From Bradyrhizobium sp. B124 (GTDB taxonomy: Bacteria > Pseudomonadota > Alphaproteobacteria > Rhizobiales > Xanthobacteraceae), in assembly GCF_038967635.1 (NCBI RefSeq), contig NZ_CP152413.1:4654001-4718000 (forward strand): a DNA stretch of 64,000 bases, read 5' to 3'. A program made the translations under genes and the position numbers. Of this stretch, positions 1 through 8,869 are shown one piece after another. Under the pieces are notes generated by a model. That model was not told the DNA's origin. It worked only from the letters and a program-made list of their open reading frames with translations, and made no database searches. The stretch's first letter is position 1; each line of letters opens with the position of its first letter.

Positions 1-539
1 ACCTCGCGGCTCGCGGAGGCTGCCGCGATCACGGCTTCCCCGGTCAGGATCTCGATGCGATCCTGGCTGCTGTCGCCCGACTGAACATTGACGCTGGTTC
101 CGGTGTTCAGCGTCACCTTGACACCGCCATCGATCGTGAGCTTGCGCTGCTCGCCGGCGGCGGTGCGATAGTCCGCCATCACATCCTGCAGCGACGGCCA
201 CAGCTGCATCGGTGGCGACACCACGAGATAGGCGGCGGCCGACGTCGCCAGCGCGCCTCCGAGCATCGCCCGCCGCGTCATGCGCGGCTGCCGCCGGACG
301 TCCGCCAGCATGGAATCGCCGCGCCGCTTCAACAGGTTGGCGCCGGCCGGGCCGAGCTGATCCCAGAGCAGGCTGGCCTGCGCCAGCGCCTCCGAATGGG
401 CGCTGCTCTGGCTTCCCCAATGCCGGGTTTCCTCGATGTCCCGCCGGGTAGCCTGCCCCGAACCAAGCCGCTGGACGCGCGCAAGCGCCTCGCTCTCGAT
501 CGCGGTCAGCTCCTCCGACGGTTCGTCGCTACGTGTCAT
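1..539 (-). CDS. FecR-family anti-sigma/sigma regulator (3' end outside window)
   Basis: Reading the minus strand from ATG at 539 gives 179 residues with no stop before the window edge. Residues about 30-65 carry the W-rich N-terminal FecR segment (RHWGSQ, then LLWDQLG). Residues about 91-108 form a hydrophobic membrane span after a double Arg. From about 122 the sequence matches the start of a periplasmic FecR domain (LTIDGGVKVTLNTGTSVNV, then IEILTGEAV). FecR proteins relay the occupancy of an outer-membrane receptor to a cytoplasmic ECF sigma factor. The sigma gene lies 62 bases upstream on the same strand, so this is a FecI/FecR pair. A receptor gene may follow beyond the left edge, which cannot be seen here. 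Confidence 0.88.
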   Translation of the reverse strand, partial: MTRSDEPSEELTAIESEALARVQRLGSGQATRRDIEETRHWGSQSSAHSEALAQASLLWDQLGPAGANLLKRRGDSMLADVRRQPRMTRRAMLGGALATSAAAYLVVSPPMQLWPSLQDVMADYRTAAGEQRKLTIDGGVKVTLNTGTSVNVQSGDSSQDRIEILTGEAVIAAASASRE

Positions 540-601
540 CGATCGGGCGTTTCTCTTGGCAGCACGTCCATCCAAATACGCAACACTCTGACGCTCTCCT
601 A

Positions 602-1144
602 TCAGGACGTTTCCCGCGGTGCCGGACCGAAACGCCTTGTGACCTTTTTATTAAAGCGCTTGGCGCAATGCTCGAGCGCAGCTTTCAGCTCAAGCTCCAC
701 CAGACGCTGCGAAACCCCGAGACGCGCGGCGATTTCCCGGAGCGGCGTGCCCTCCAGGCGGGATGCGAGCAGGATCGTCCGGCGGCGCGGCGTGAGTTCC
801 TCAAGCACCTGCTCCAGATGCGCAATCTGTTCCCGCGATTCGACCTCGCGTTCCGGGCCGGGCGCCGCGTCGGCGATCTCGAGCATCGGCTGCACCTCGA
901 ACCGCTTGAGGCGGCGCGTCTCCTGGCGCTCGCGACTGATCGCAAGATTGAGCGCGCTGCGCAGCAGATAGCCGATCGGGCTGTCCACCACGCCCGAGCC
1001 GTTCTTGTCGCGAAGGTGCAGCCACGTCTCGTGAAGGGTTTCGCGGGCTCTTTCGTCGCCGAGACGCCGCGCGAGGCGGCGGCGAAGCTCGTCGTAGCGC
1101 TCGACGAGCACCTGCCGAAGCGTGGTCGAAGTGGTTTCCGTCAT
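602..1144 (-). CDS. ECF-type RNA polymerase sigma factor (FecI-like)
   Basis: The 180-residue length is usual for an ECF sigma factor. Region 2 lies at residues about 10-75 (RYDELRRRLARRLGD, ETLHETWLHL, PIGYLLRSALNLAI). Region 4 helix-turn-helix lies at about 113-165 (LEELTPRRRTILLASRLEG, then LREIAARLGVSQRLVE). There is no long linker or C-terminal extension. The start overlaps the stop of the STN protein by four bases (ATGA), which indicates translational coupling, and the FecR gene follows. By family knowledge it should direct transcription of an iron or metal-chelate uptake gene when signalled through FecR. The target promoter is not visible. Confidence 0.9.
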   Translation of the reverse strand: MTETTSTTLRQVLVERYDELRRRLARRLGDERARETLHETWLHLRDKNGSGVVDSPIGYLLRSALNLAISRERQETRRLKRFEVQPMLEIADAAPGPEREVESREQIAHLEQVLEELTPRRRTILLASRLEGTPLREIAARLGVSQRLVELELKAALEHCAKRFNKKVTRRFGPAPRETS

Positions 1145-1902
1145 CGCGCGACCAGTCCCGGGCGCCTTGGGTCACGCGCGGCACAGTCGCCGGTCTCGGA
1201 AGGCGGCCGCGGCGAAACCGCCATCATGACCGGCTGCGGCATGTCCGGAGGCGGCGGCCGGCCGATCACGACAGCACGCAACAGGGCGGCGATCGCCTGG
1301 TCACGCGCGCTGTCATCGGTCGAGCCGAGCAGCTGGGGCTGCAGCACCTCGCCGGCATGCCCGATCCAGAACCTGAACTTGATCCGATAGCCGCCCGGCG
1401 CGGTCAGCGCGGACCGGCAGAATGCCTCCTCGACGCTGCTCTGGACGGCCGCAAGATACGGCATGAAGCCACGCATCGACGCCGTCTGCGGCGCAGTGGC
1501 CGCAGGCACAATCGTGAAGGCGTTCGCCGCGGCATAGACTGCAACCAGACCGGTTCCCTCGAGCAGGAGCTGCAACGCCATGTCGGGCGTCATCGATCCC
1601 TTGACGGCCTGTGCGCGGCGTCCCCCAGCCAGTGTGGCGTCGTAAACGACCTGAAGACCGGTGACCGCGCTGTAGGCATCGAGCGCGGAGACCAGAGGCT
1701 GGCTGCCAATATCGAAGTCGACCGTTGCCGGCGTCCGAACTGATTCAAGGCTTGCGGCCATCGTTACCGTCTGGATATTCCCGGCAACGAGAGTGCCTAT
1801 GACCAGGCCAAGAAAGCGCTGCCACATCCGATCATGCTTCGAGCGCAGCCCGATCTTCCAACCCATTGAACAAAGTGCATGAGGCGCCGCCTTGATCCTC
1901 AA
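1141..1902 (-). CDS. Stand-alone STN domain protein with TonB-C-like tail
   Basis: The protein has 253 residues from 1902, or 228 from the internal ATG at 1827 (MWQRFLG), which gives a cleaner signal peptide ending near TMAA. Residues about 58-133 match the secretin/TonB short N-terminal (STN) signalling fold (FDIGSQPLVSALDAYSAVTG, GLQVVYD, LQLLLEGTGL). Residues about 150-240 resemble a TonB C-terminal module (YRIKFRFWIGHAGEV, LLGSTDDSARDQAIAALL, PPPPDMPQPV). In classic FecA systems the STN domain is fused to the receptor; here it is a separate exported protein heading a sigma/FecR operon. I infer that it passes a periplasmic signal to FecR. The TonB-like assignment is the weaker of the two. 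Confidence 0.75.
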   Translation of the reverse strand: MRIKAAPHALCSMGWKIGLRSKHDRMWQRFLGLVIGTLVAGNIQTVTMAASLESVRTPATVDFDIGSQPLVSALDAYSAVTGLQVVYDATLAGGRRAQAVKGSMTPDMALQLLLEGTGLVAVYAAANAFTIVPAATAPQTASMRGFMPYLAAVQSSVEEAFCRSALTAPGGYRIKFRFWIGHAGEVLQPQLLGSTDDSARDQAIAALLRAVVIGRPPPPDMPQPVMMAVSPRPPSETGDCAARDPRRPGLVAR

Positions 1903-1911
1903 GCCCAGCCG

Positions 1912-1948
1912 AACAGCACGATCTATCGGTGATCGATAGAGCTGTTCG
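1912..1948 (-). terminator. Long imperfect hairpin between the PepSY and STN genes
   Basis: Two nested inverted repeats, GAACAGC/GCTGTTC outside and TCTATCG/CGATAGA inside, lie just past the PepSY gene and 10 bases before the earliest possible STN start. The stem has a 4-base bulge and no strong T-run. It could be a weak terminator separating the riboswitch operon from the sigma operon, or an operator for the latter. A second smaller repeat, CAGATTG tga CAATCTG, sits at 1979-1995, directly against the PepSY stop codon. Confidence 0.4.
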
Positions 1949-1995
1949 TCAACCCCCGCGGCAGGCGCAACATAGAAACAGATTGTGACAATCTG

Positions 1996-3480
1996 CTAAC
2001 AAGGGCGGAGACCTCGCGCCGGCCGCACCTTGCGCCGTCGCAGCCTGCGCCAGCCGATCACGATACCGCTGATCGAGACGATGGTGCCGACCGCCGACAG
2101 CAGCCAGACCACGACATCGCGCGCCGGCCAGATGCGCAGCAGCAGCGGGAAATCCAGGCTGTGCAGCGCGTTGAACAGCCAGCGGTAGGACCGGCGGCTG
2201 TCGTCGCTGCGATCGAGAATCTCGGCGGTGACCGGAGAGATGTGCAGCCAGATATGGGCGAGATCGTCGAAGGCGATCCGCAGCACCGGAAGCTCGCGCG
2301 CTTGGTGCAGCGTGTACCAGTAGGCGTCCGGTTCATCGAGCTGTCGCGCCGATATCATCGCAGCTTTCGGCATCGCGCGCCGGGCGGCCGCGATGATCTC
2401 GTCCTGCGAGAGCGTCACGGGCGCGCCGGTCAAGGGATCGGCGAGGCTGCGACGGCCGCCGCTAGCGTCGAGCACCATCAGGGGGTGTCCGCCGATCCAG
2501 ACGAAGCGCGCCTCCACCGCCGATACCTGCGGCGGCGACTGCAAGTGAGCGACGATATCGGGCGCATCGTGGCGGCTGTAGCCAACCGCGATCTCGCGCG
2601 TGAGGCCGCGGCCGGAGAAGGCGCCGCCGGGATTGAGCGACAGCCAGCCGCTGAGCATCCAGGTGAAGACGAAGATGCCGCCGACGAGGCCGGCGATATG
2701 ATGCCAGGCCATCCAGCCGCGATAGGGCGAGACGGCGCCATCAGCGTAACGGCGCGTCAGCCGCAGGCGCAGAATGCCGATCCAGAAGCCGGTGACCGCG
2801 ACGACGAGGCAGGTGCCCGAGATCCACAGCACCACGTCCCGCCACACCGGACCATCCTTGCGCAGCACGGTCGGATAGATCCAGTGCGGGATTGAGCCGA
2901 GCCAGTTCCAGATACGTTCCTGCCGCGTGGTGTCGAGCGCGATCTCACCGCTGCGCGACGAGACATAAAGTTCGGTGCCATCGGCGTCGCCGAGACCGAT
3001 CAAATAGAGCGGCCGCAGCGGATCGAAGCGCGCAGTGACCGACCATTGATCGCGCGTCACCGTGTCGAGCAATTGCGGACGCACCGCGTGCGGATGATGG
3101 CGTGCAATGGCCAGTGCCTGACCCGGCGTGATCCGGTCGATGACGCTGCCGTCGATCGCCGAAATGGTGACGGCGCCCCCGTTCCATCCGGTCACGCGAT
3201 AGACCGGAACGTCGTCCAGCATCGAGAGCCGGAGATCGCGTGGATAATGTTCCGTGCCCGCGATCGCCATCGCACGATCAGGTGCGATCTGTACCTTGCC
3301 CCAAACGATGCCAGGGAGCGCAGAGAGGCGCTCGTCGTCAGTGAGGCGCGGAAACGCCACGTACATCATGACGAGGCCAGAGATGAACCACATCGCGAAG
3401 AAGAGACACGTCGCAATGCCGATCCAGCGATGGACGACATAAAGCCATCGCCGCGCTCGCCGGATCAGAGCGTTGCGCAT
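1996..3480 (-). CDS. PepSY-associated transmembrane protein (putative ferric-chelate reductase)
   Basis: From ATG at 3480 the protein has 494 residues. It opens with a basic stretch and a first membrane span (LYVVHRWIGIATCLFFAMWF) carrying the His typical of PepSY_TM proteins. Two PepSY-like periplasmic repeats follow, with further spans around VVLWISGTCLVVAVTGFWIG, the HHIAGLVGGIFVFTWMLSGW helix and a C-terminal VVVWLLSAVGTIVSISGIV helix, then a basic tail. The start lies two bases after the receptor stop codon, so the two genes form an operon. Related proteins (FpvG-like) reduce metal-siderophore complexes in the periplasm; that role is inferred here. Confidence 0.85.
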   Translation of the reverse strand: MRNALIRRARRWLYVVHRWIGIATCLFFAMWFISGLVMMYVAFPRLTDDERLSALPGIVWGKVQIAPDRAMAIAGTEHYPRDLRLSMLDDVPVYRVTGWNGGAVTISAIDGSVIDRITPGQALAIARHHPHAVRPQLLDTVTRDQWSVTARFDPLRPLYLIGLGDADGTELYVSSRSGEIALDTTRQERIWNWLGSIPHWIYPTVLRKDGPVWRDVVLWISGTCLVVAVTGFWIGILRLRLTRRYADGAVSPYRGWMAWHHIAGLVGGIFVFTWMLSGWLSLNPGGAFSGRGLTREIAVGYSRHDAPDIVAHLQSPPQVSAVEARFVWIGGHPLMVLDASGGRRSLADPLTGAPVTLSQDEIIAAARRAMPKAAMISARQLDEPDAYWYTLHQARELPVLRIAFDDLAHIWLHISPVTAEILDRSDDSRRSYRWLFNALHSLDFPLLLRIWPARDVVVWLLSAVGTIVSISGIVIGWRRLRRRKVRPARGLRPC

Positions 3481-3482
3481 GG

Positions 3483-5813
3483 TCAGAACTTCACGTTGAC
3501 GGACAATTCGGCGGTGCGCGGCATGCCGAGCAGCCACTGCCCCGTCCCGTTCGAGGTCACCGCGTAGACCTTGTCGAACAGATTGTAGACGCGGAACGCA
3601 ACCGTGGTGCGATCATCGGGCTTCCACCTGATGCCGCCATTGACCACATTGTAGCCCGGCCGCAGCTGGGTGTTGGCGAGATCAGAGTACATCGCGCCGA
3701 CGATCTGCACGCCGCCATAAACCGACCAGTTCGGCGCGAAGTCCCAGGTCAGCCAGACGTTCGAGACCTGCTGCGGAACGTTGACCGGAACATTGCCGTT
3801 GTAGCTGACGACCTTGCCGCCGACCACCTGGCTGTTGTTGTCGTATCGGGCACGCAGCAGCGCAAGATTGGCGTCGACGCGCCAGCCATCGTTCAGCGCG
3901 AGCCCGATCGATCCTTCGACCCCGCGTGATGATTGTTGGCCGATCTGCAGTGCCAGGCCGGCAGTGGGATTGCTGGGATCGGGAATGGTCAGGCCGGTCT
4001 TGACGATCTCGTACCCTGCCAGCGTCCACTCGCCGCGGCCGCCCCAGAACGACTGCTTGACGCCGATCTCGGTCTGCTTGCCGGTCGCGAGCTGGAAGGT
4101 TTTCTGCGAGGTCGACAGCGAGATCAAATTGCTGACCGGATCGACGCCGACCGCGTACTGACCATAGAACGCGAGGTTCTTGATCGGCTCGTAAACCAGC
4201 CCGGTTCGCCAGCTGGTGCCCGACAGCGTCGTTTCAAAACTGTTCGCCGGCGTCTTGTAGTCGGTGCGATCGACCTCGGGACGATCGTACCGGACGCCGG
4301 TGATGAGCGACAATTGATCGGTCAGCGACAGACGATCTTCGGCAAACAGCGCGTATTGATTGACGATCGCGTTGAAGCCCGGCGTCGTCGCCGTGGTCGT
4401 CGCGAAAAACGATCCGGGATCGAACACGTAAGGATTGACCGACGACGCGCCGCCATAGGGCGAGTTGCTGGTGTGGGCGAAGTCGATCCGGTTGACGTCG
4501 AACCCGGCAACGAACTGGTTCGCAAGTCCGAAGATGTGACCGTTGAAGGTCGTATCCATCCGGTTGCCGAGCTGCTTCTGGTCGTGGAAGATCTCGATAT
4601 AGCTGGAGCGGTCGATCAGCTGGGTCTTCGGGTTCCAGATGTAGTTTTCGATATCGCGCCAGTGCCGCTCGCTGGTCAGGTAATACAGCGTGTTGTTGAT
4701 CTTGATGCCGTCGGCGACGTCCCACTCGGTCTTGAGCTGGGTCCAGCTGTCCTGGTAGCGGATTGCGCTGTCCAATGCGTTGTAGTTCTTGAAGCGCAGC
4801 GCGTCCTGAATCGAGCCGTTGATCAGCGGCGTGCCGAAATAGCGCGACGGGCTGCGGTCGCCATAATCCTCTGACAGCGTGAAGGCGAGGTTGTCCGATG
4901 CCTGCACCCGCACGGCGGCGGAGACCACCGCATTCGAGGTCTTGTCGCGATCGACCCAGCCGTCCGACATGTTGCCGGTGGCGTTGATGCGGTACGACAC
5001 ATTGGGGTTGATCGGACCGGTGCTGTCCACCGAGAGCCGCCGCGTCATATTGCTGTCGAGCGAGACCTCGGCCTCATTATAGGGCGTGCCCTGCGGCTTC
5101 TTCGGAACGACGTTGATGACGCCGCCGATCGCGCCTTCGCCGTACAGCACCGAGGCCGGGCCGCGCAGCACCTCGACCCGCTGGGTCGACCAGGTGTCGT
5201 AGGGGAACGTCAGGGTGCCCGAGCCGATATAGAAGCGTGTGCCGTCATACAGCGTCATCACCGAATTGCTGCCGGCAAAGCCGCGGGTGCTGAACGACAG
5301 GCCGCCATTGCCGGGCGCCGGCGTTGCGATGAACCCGGCCGCATTCTGCGTGACGGCATCAAGCACATTGTGCTGGCCGCGCTCGGCGATGGTTTGCGAC
5401 GTGATGATCTCGACGCTGGCCGGCGTCTGCAGCGGCGTCAGGTTGAGACGACTGCCGGTGCCTCCCTGTGTGGTGGCGTTGAGCGTCGGTGATGCCGATC
5501 CCGAAGCGCCCGACGCTGCAGCACGGGGTGCGCCAGCGGTTGCCGCCGTTGCAGGTCTGGCGCGCGGCCGCGACGACGTCGCCGAGTTGCGGCTTCGCGC
5601 CGCAGGCTTGGGCTTTGCGGATGTCGAGGGTGCGACCTCGATCGGATCGAGCGTGGTGGGTGGAGATGTTTGTGCCGAACCTTCAGCCGGCAGCAGCAGC
5701 GATGACAGGGAGCAAACGAGACCGAGGCGCCAACGGCGCGCGGAGGGAGTTGACGGAGACACGGAAAGACTCGCGGTAACGTGGCACGTCACCGCGAACG
5801 CGGACTGGCGCAT
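3483..5813 (-). CDS. TonB-dependent siderophore-type receptor
   Basis: The 776-residue protein has an N-terminal export signal (GLVCSLSSLLLPAEGSAQ), a probable TonB box (LDPIEV), then an unusual Ala/Ser/Pro-rich linker of about 60 residues. The plug domain begins near residue 115 (TPASVEIITSQTIAERGQ; VEVLRGPASVLYGEGAIGG; INVVPKKP). A 22-strand barrel follows, ending in the expected terminal Phe (SVNVKF). There is no STN domain, so this receptor does not itself signal to FecR. By sequence it belongs with ferric-siderophore receptors, but a cobalamin riboswitch lies directly upstream, so the true substrate may be a corrinoid or cobalt chelate. The PepSY gene follows in the same operon. Confidence 0.9.
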   Translation of the reverse strand: MRQSAFAVTCHVTASLSVSPSTPSARRWRLGLVCSLSSLLLPAEGSAQTSPPTTLDPIEVAPSTSAKPKPAARSRNSATSSRPRARPATAATAGAPRAAASGASGSASPTLNATTQGGTGSRLNLTPLQTPASVEIITSQTIAERGQHNVLDAVTQNAAGFIATPAPGNGGLSFSTRGFAGSNSVMTLYDGTRFYIGSGTLTFPYDTWSTQRVEVLRGPASVLYGEGAIGGVINVVPKKPQGTPYNEAEVSLDSNMTRRLSVDSTGPINPNVSYRINATGNMSDGWVDRDKTSNAVVSAAVRVQASDNLAFTLSEDYGDRSPSRYFGTPLINGSIQDALRFKNYNALDSAIRYQDSWTQLKTEWDVADGIKINNTLYYLTSERHWRDIENYIWNPKTQLIDRSSYIEIFHDQKQLGNRMDTTFNGHIFGLANQFVAGFDVNRIDFAHTSNSPYGGASSVNPYVFDPGSFFATTTATTPGFNAIVNQYALFAEDRLSLTDQLSLITGVRYDRPEVDRTDYKTPANSFETTLSGTSWRTGLVYEPIKNLAFYGQYAVGVDPVSNLISLSTSQKTFQLATGKQTEIGVKQSFWGGRGEWTLAGYEIVKTGLTIPDPSNPTAGLALQIGQQSSRGVEGSIGLALNDGWRVDANLALLRARYDNNSQVVGGKVVSYNGNVPVNVPQQVSNVWLTWDFAPNWSVYGGVQIVGAMYSDLANTQLRPGYNVVNGGIRWKPDDRTTVAFRVYNLFDKVYAVTSNGTGQWLLGMPRTAELSVNVKF

Positions 5814-5880
5814 TGCCCCAGAGGCAGTGCTCCGATCCCACCAGGACGCCCCCGCCCGATGTGCTCGCGTGTGACCACGA

Positions 5881-6049
5881 CTGACGGCAGGTCTCCTGGC
5901 TCACGGGTCATCGCCTGTCGACGCCTTCCCGGGCGGAGTGGCCCAGTGGCAAATTGACGAAAGGCTCGCCGTTTACAGTTGCGGGGACAGCTGCGGCATT
6001 GGGGTTACCCTCGCACCGCATTCCCTTTTGATCCCCGAAGGGAACCGTC
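5881..6049 (-). promoter_or_regulatory. Cobalamin (B12) riboswitch
   Basis: On the minus strand the leader ends in a consensus B12 box (AGCCAGGAGACCTGCC, 5885-5900). It is preceded by GCCACTG near 5950 and by the conserved core CCGCAACTG with flanking GGGTAACCCC and AATGCCGC. The 5' part contains GGGAATGCGGTG near 6010-6025. Element order and spacing match the family. The box ends about 68 bases before the receptor ATG, so adenosylcobalamin binding should repress the receptor/PepSY operon. The identification rests on conserved sequence elements; the fold was not computed. Confidence 0.92.
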
Positions 6050-6177
6050 GAGCGAAACGATAGGTGGTGCGGGATGGGCTGTCAATTCGATGCGATTGTC
6101 GCACACATGCTTTGCGGGATGATGCTGCGGCGATGACACAGCCCAGCCACATCTACTGCTGACGCGGAGCGGTAACC

Positions 6178-6278
6178 CGTCATCCTGAGGAGCGCGGAAC
6201 GCGCGTCTCGAAGGATGCACGGCCCGGCTGGTGGCCGTCGACCCTTCGAGACGCGCTTCGCGCTCCTCAGGGTGACGG
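6178..6278. repeat. Palindromic repeat, CGTCATCCTGAGG family (copy 1)
   Basis: The arms CGTCATCCTGAGGAGCGCG and CGCGCTCCTCAGGGTGACG are nearly complementary. They enclose a second palindrome (CGCGTCTCGAAGG / CCTTCGAGACGCG) around a short centre. A copy with a very similar centre (GAAGGATG, ACGGCCC, GCTGGTGGCCG) lies at 61395-61503. The element sits just downstream of the CobW-type gene and may end its transcript. Confidence 0.8.
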
Positions 6279-6293
6279 AAACGTAAGCTCACA

Positions 6294-7223
6294 TCACCCT
6301 GCTTCGACACATCCCTGCATCACCTCATCGATCTCGGCCCGCGACAGCGCGCCCATCTCGGCGATGAACACGATTCGCGTGCGTGGCACGCCGGGCGCCG
6401 GCACGCCGCCGGCAGCCAGTGTCGCGCGTCCGCCGGCGAGTTGAAATACCGTCAGCCGTCCCGGCTGCTCCACCGTCTCGAACAATCCCTTCGCCCGCGC
6501 CAGCTTCGGCGCCAGTCTGCCGATCGCCTGCTGCAAGCGCGGCAACGCTACCTTCCGCTCCGAGGTCCAGCTCAGCGTCTCGAACCGATCGGACGTCGGC
6601 CGTCGCGGCGCGGTCTCGCGCAGCGTCGGCACATGATCGAGATCGGCCGGAAACACCAGCTCGGCCGGCACCTCGCCATGCAGGGCAGCAACGATGACCG
6701 CAGCCGGACGCATTGTCCGCACGGCATCTCGGATCGCCGCGCACGCGGCTGCATCGGCCAGATCGACTTTGCTCAGCGCCACCACATCGGCCGCGCGCAG
6801 CTGCGAGCGCAGCAGCGCATCGTTCAGCATCGCCACCGGCTGCGTCGCGTCGACCACGCACAGCACGGTCTCCAGCGGCGCCTCCTTCCAGATCACCGGA
6901 TCCATCAGGTTGCGCACGATGTCGGCGGGATCGGCGATCCCGCTGGTCTCGATCACGATGAATTCGGGACGCGGATCACGCCGCAGCAAGGTTGCGAGCG
7001 TGCGCAGCAGATCGCCTTCCAGCGTGCAGCAGATGCAGCCATTGCTCAGGCTGACCACGCCGTCGCTGGCGCCGGCAATCAGCTCCGCGTCGATATTGAT
7101 CGCGCCGAAATCGTTGACCACGGCCGCGATGCGCCGCCCTTGCGCATGCGCCAGCAGATGGTTGACGACCGTGGTCTTGCCCGCCCCGAGAAAACCCGCG
7201 ACCAGCAGGATCGGGACCGGCAT
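6294..7223 (-). CDS. COG0523 (CobW-type) GTPase metallochaperone
   Basis: From ATG at 7223 the protein has 309 residues. It shows the Walker A motif GFLGAGKTT (residues 10-18), the family signature GCICC (residues 62-66), a switch region ETSGIADP, SKVD in the base-recognition position and a C-terminal CobW-C domain. The CxCC motif binds Zn or Co in characterised members. The start lies one base after the stop of the amidohydrolase, so translation is probably coupled. Members deliver Zn to client enzymes or help insert Co into B12. The coupled Zn-type amidohydrolase favours a client-metallation role, whereas the nearby B12 riboswitch does not control this gene. Confidence 0.9.
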   Translation of the reverse strand: MPVPILLVAGFLGAGKTTVVNHLLAHAQGRRIAAVVNDFGAINIDAELIAGASDGVVSLSNGCICCTLEGDLLRTLATLLRRDPRPEFIVIETSGIADPADIVRNLMDPVIWKEAPLETVLCVVDATQPVAMLNDALLRSQLRAADVVALSKVDLADAAACAAIRDAVRTMRPAAVIVAALHGEVPAELVFPADLDHVPTLRETAPRRPTSDRFETLSWTSERKVALPRLQQAIGRLAPKLARAKGLFETVEQPGRLTVFQLAGGRATLAAGGVPAPGVPRTRIVFIAEMGALSRAEIDEVMQGCVEAG

Positions 7224-7224
7224 C

Positions 7225-8715
7225 TCAGCCCCCAGTGACCGGCCGGCGCACCGGCCGGCCCGGCCGTGCCGCGACGTCGAGCACGCCATCATTGATCAGC
7301 GGCTGACCGCTGACCACGAGATGCCGCACGCCTTCCGCCGGGCGGTTCATCGCGGAGAAGGTCGCGCGATCGCTCAGCGTCTCGAAGTCGAACACCACGA
7401 CGTCAGCGTCGGCGCCCGCCTGTAGCCTGCCCTTGGCACGCATCGCCGGCGTGCTCGCGGACAGGATTTCCGCCGGGATCAGCGCGCATTTGCGGATGCC
7501 CTCGAGCAGCGACACCTTCCTGCGCTCGCGCACCCATTCGCGGATGAAGCGGGTGAAGCAGCCGGCTGAACGCGGATGCGAGGTGGCATCGTCAGGCAGC
7601 GGCCAGGCGTCGCCGGTGTAGGGGCGGCCATCCGACAGCGTCCACGGCATCGCGTCGGACGCGATCGCGCCGCCCGGATACAGCACTGCCATATCGAGCA
7701 GATCGCGATGATGCGCGTTGTTCTCGATATCGAGCACATGCCATAGCACCAGCGTCGAGGGTTCCGCGGCCTGCGCCGCCAGCAGTTCCTCCCGGCTGCC
7801 GAAGCGGTGACCGTCGGTCACGCGCTGCACCGAATCATAGCCGAGGCCGTTGCGCTCCTCGAATTTGGGATCGCTGAAGAAGGTCGCCGCCAGCACGGTC
7901 GAGCCGGTGCCGTAGGGATAGGCCTCCACCGTGATCGGCAGGCCCTGCGCCTGCGCCTTGGCGATCAGCGCAACACAGCGCTCGATGTCCGTCTTGCTCG
8001 ACGAGTTAAAGTGACAGATGTGCATGTGCGCGCCGGTGGCGCCGGCATAGCCGATCAGGCGGATATAGGCCTCGGCCGCGCTCTCGGGATCGATGCGCGA
8101 CATGTAGGCGACGTGGGTGAAGGTCGGCACCGCATGATCCGCGGCGAGCTGGCACACCGCGGTGAGTTCCTGCACGCCGGCGCCGGGCGCGTAGGCGTTG
8201 AGAATACCGATGCCGATGCCACCCTCATTCAGTCCGTTGGCAAGGCGCGCGAGGATGCCGCCGACCTCACCCTCGGTCGCCACGTTCTCGATCCAGCGGC
8301 GATCGCGCATCGCGGCACCGAATGATTCCAGCGAGCTTTCCGCATTCGAGCCGGTCATGGCACCGATCCGCGCGAACGCCCAGTTGGCCGCGGCGCCGTA
8401 GTTCAGCACCCGTCCCTTCTCGGCCTGACGCTTGTACCAGGATGCCACCGGCAACACGCCGGCCTCGAGGTCGAGCGATGTCGTCACCCCGTCGAACGCC
8501 TGCATGCGATCGGCCGGAATGGTCTGGCCATGCGCGTGCAGGTCGATGAAGCCGGGCGCCACCACAAGTCCGGTGGCGTCGATCTGGCGCTCGGCGCCGC
8601 CGAGGCCGGTGCCAACCGCGGCGATCTTGCCGTCGACGACGGCGACGTCGCCGATCGCATCCATCCCGCTGGCCGGATCCACCACCCGGCCGCCGCTGAT
8701 CACCAAACCACCCAT
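7225..8715 (-). CDS. D-aminoacylase / N-acyl-D-amino-acid deacylase-like amidohydrolase
   Basis: From ATG at 8715 (GGGGAG seven bases upstream) the protein has 496 residues. It starts with the composite-domain beta strand GGLVISGGRVVDPASG, then carries the metal-binding HAHG motif after APGFIDL. Later metal-site segments are FTHVAYMSR and MHICHFNSS, and the C-terminal SDAMPWTLSDG and GADADVVVFDFE segments match the family. D-aminoacylases hydrolyse N-acyl-D-amino acids with Zn in a TIM barrel. The precise substrate cannot be read from sequence. It shares an operon with the COG0523 GTPase. Confidence 0.85.
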   Translation of the reverse strand: MGGLVISGGRVVDPASGMDAIGDVAVVDGKIAAVGTGLGGAERQIDATGLVVAPGFIDLHAHGQTIPADRMQAFDGVTTSLDLEAGVLPVASWYKRQAEKGRVLNYGAAANWAFARIGAMTGSNAESSLESFGAAMRDRRWIENVATEGEVGGILARLANGLNEGGIGIGILNAYAPGAGVQELTAVCQLAADHAVPTFTHVAYMSRIDPESAAEAYIRLIGYAGATGAHMHICHFNSSSKTDIERCVALIAKAQAQGLPITVEAYPYGTGSTVLAATFFSDPKFEERNGLGYDSVQRVTDGHRFGSREELLAAQAAEPSTLVLWHVLDIENNAHHRDLLDMAVLYPGGAIASDAMPWTLSDGRPYTGDAWPLPDDATSHPRSAGCFTRFIREWVRERRKVSLLEGIRKCALIPAEILSASTPAMRAKGRLQAGADADVVVFDFETLSDRATFSAMNRPAEGVRHLVVSGQPLINDGVLDVAARPGRPVRRPVTGG

Positions 8716-8869
8716 CTCGCCACTCCCCGCATTGTCCGACACCGACCGGTCTCTTTTCGAGCACAGAGAAGCGCATCGCACTCATCGCAGCAACCCGGCA
8801 AGGGGTCGTGGCGACATGTTCTGGCGGAATATCCGCCGCGCCGTGATGGCGATTGCAGAGAGCCCCTCC

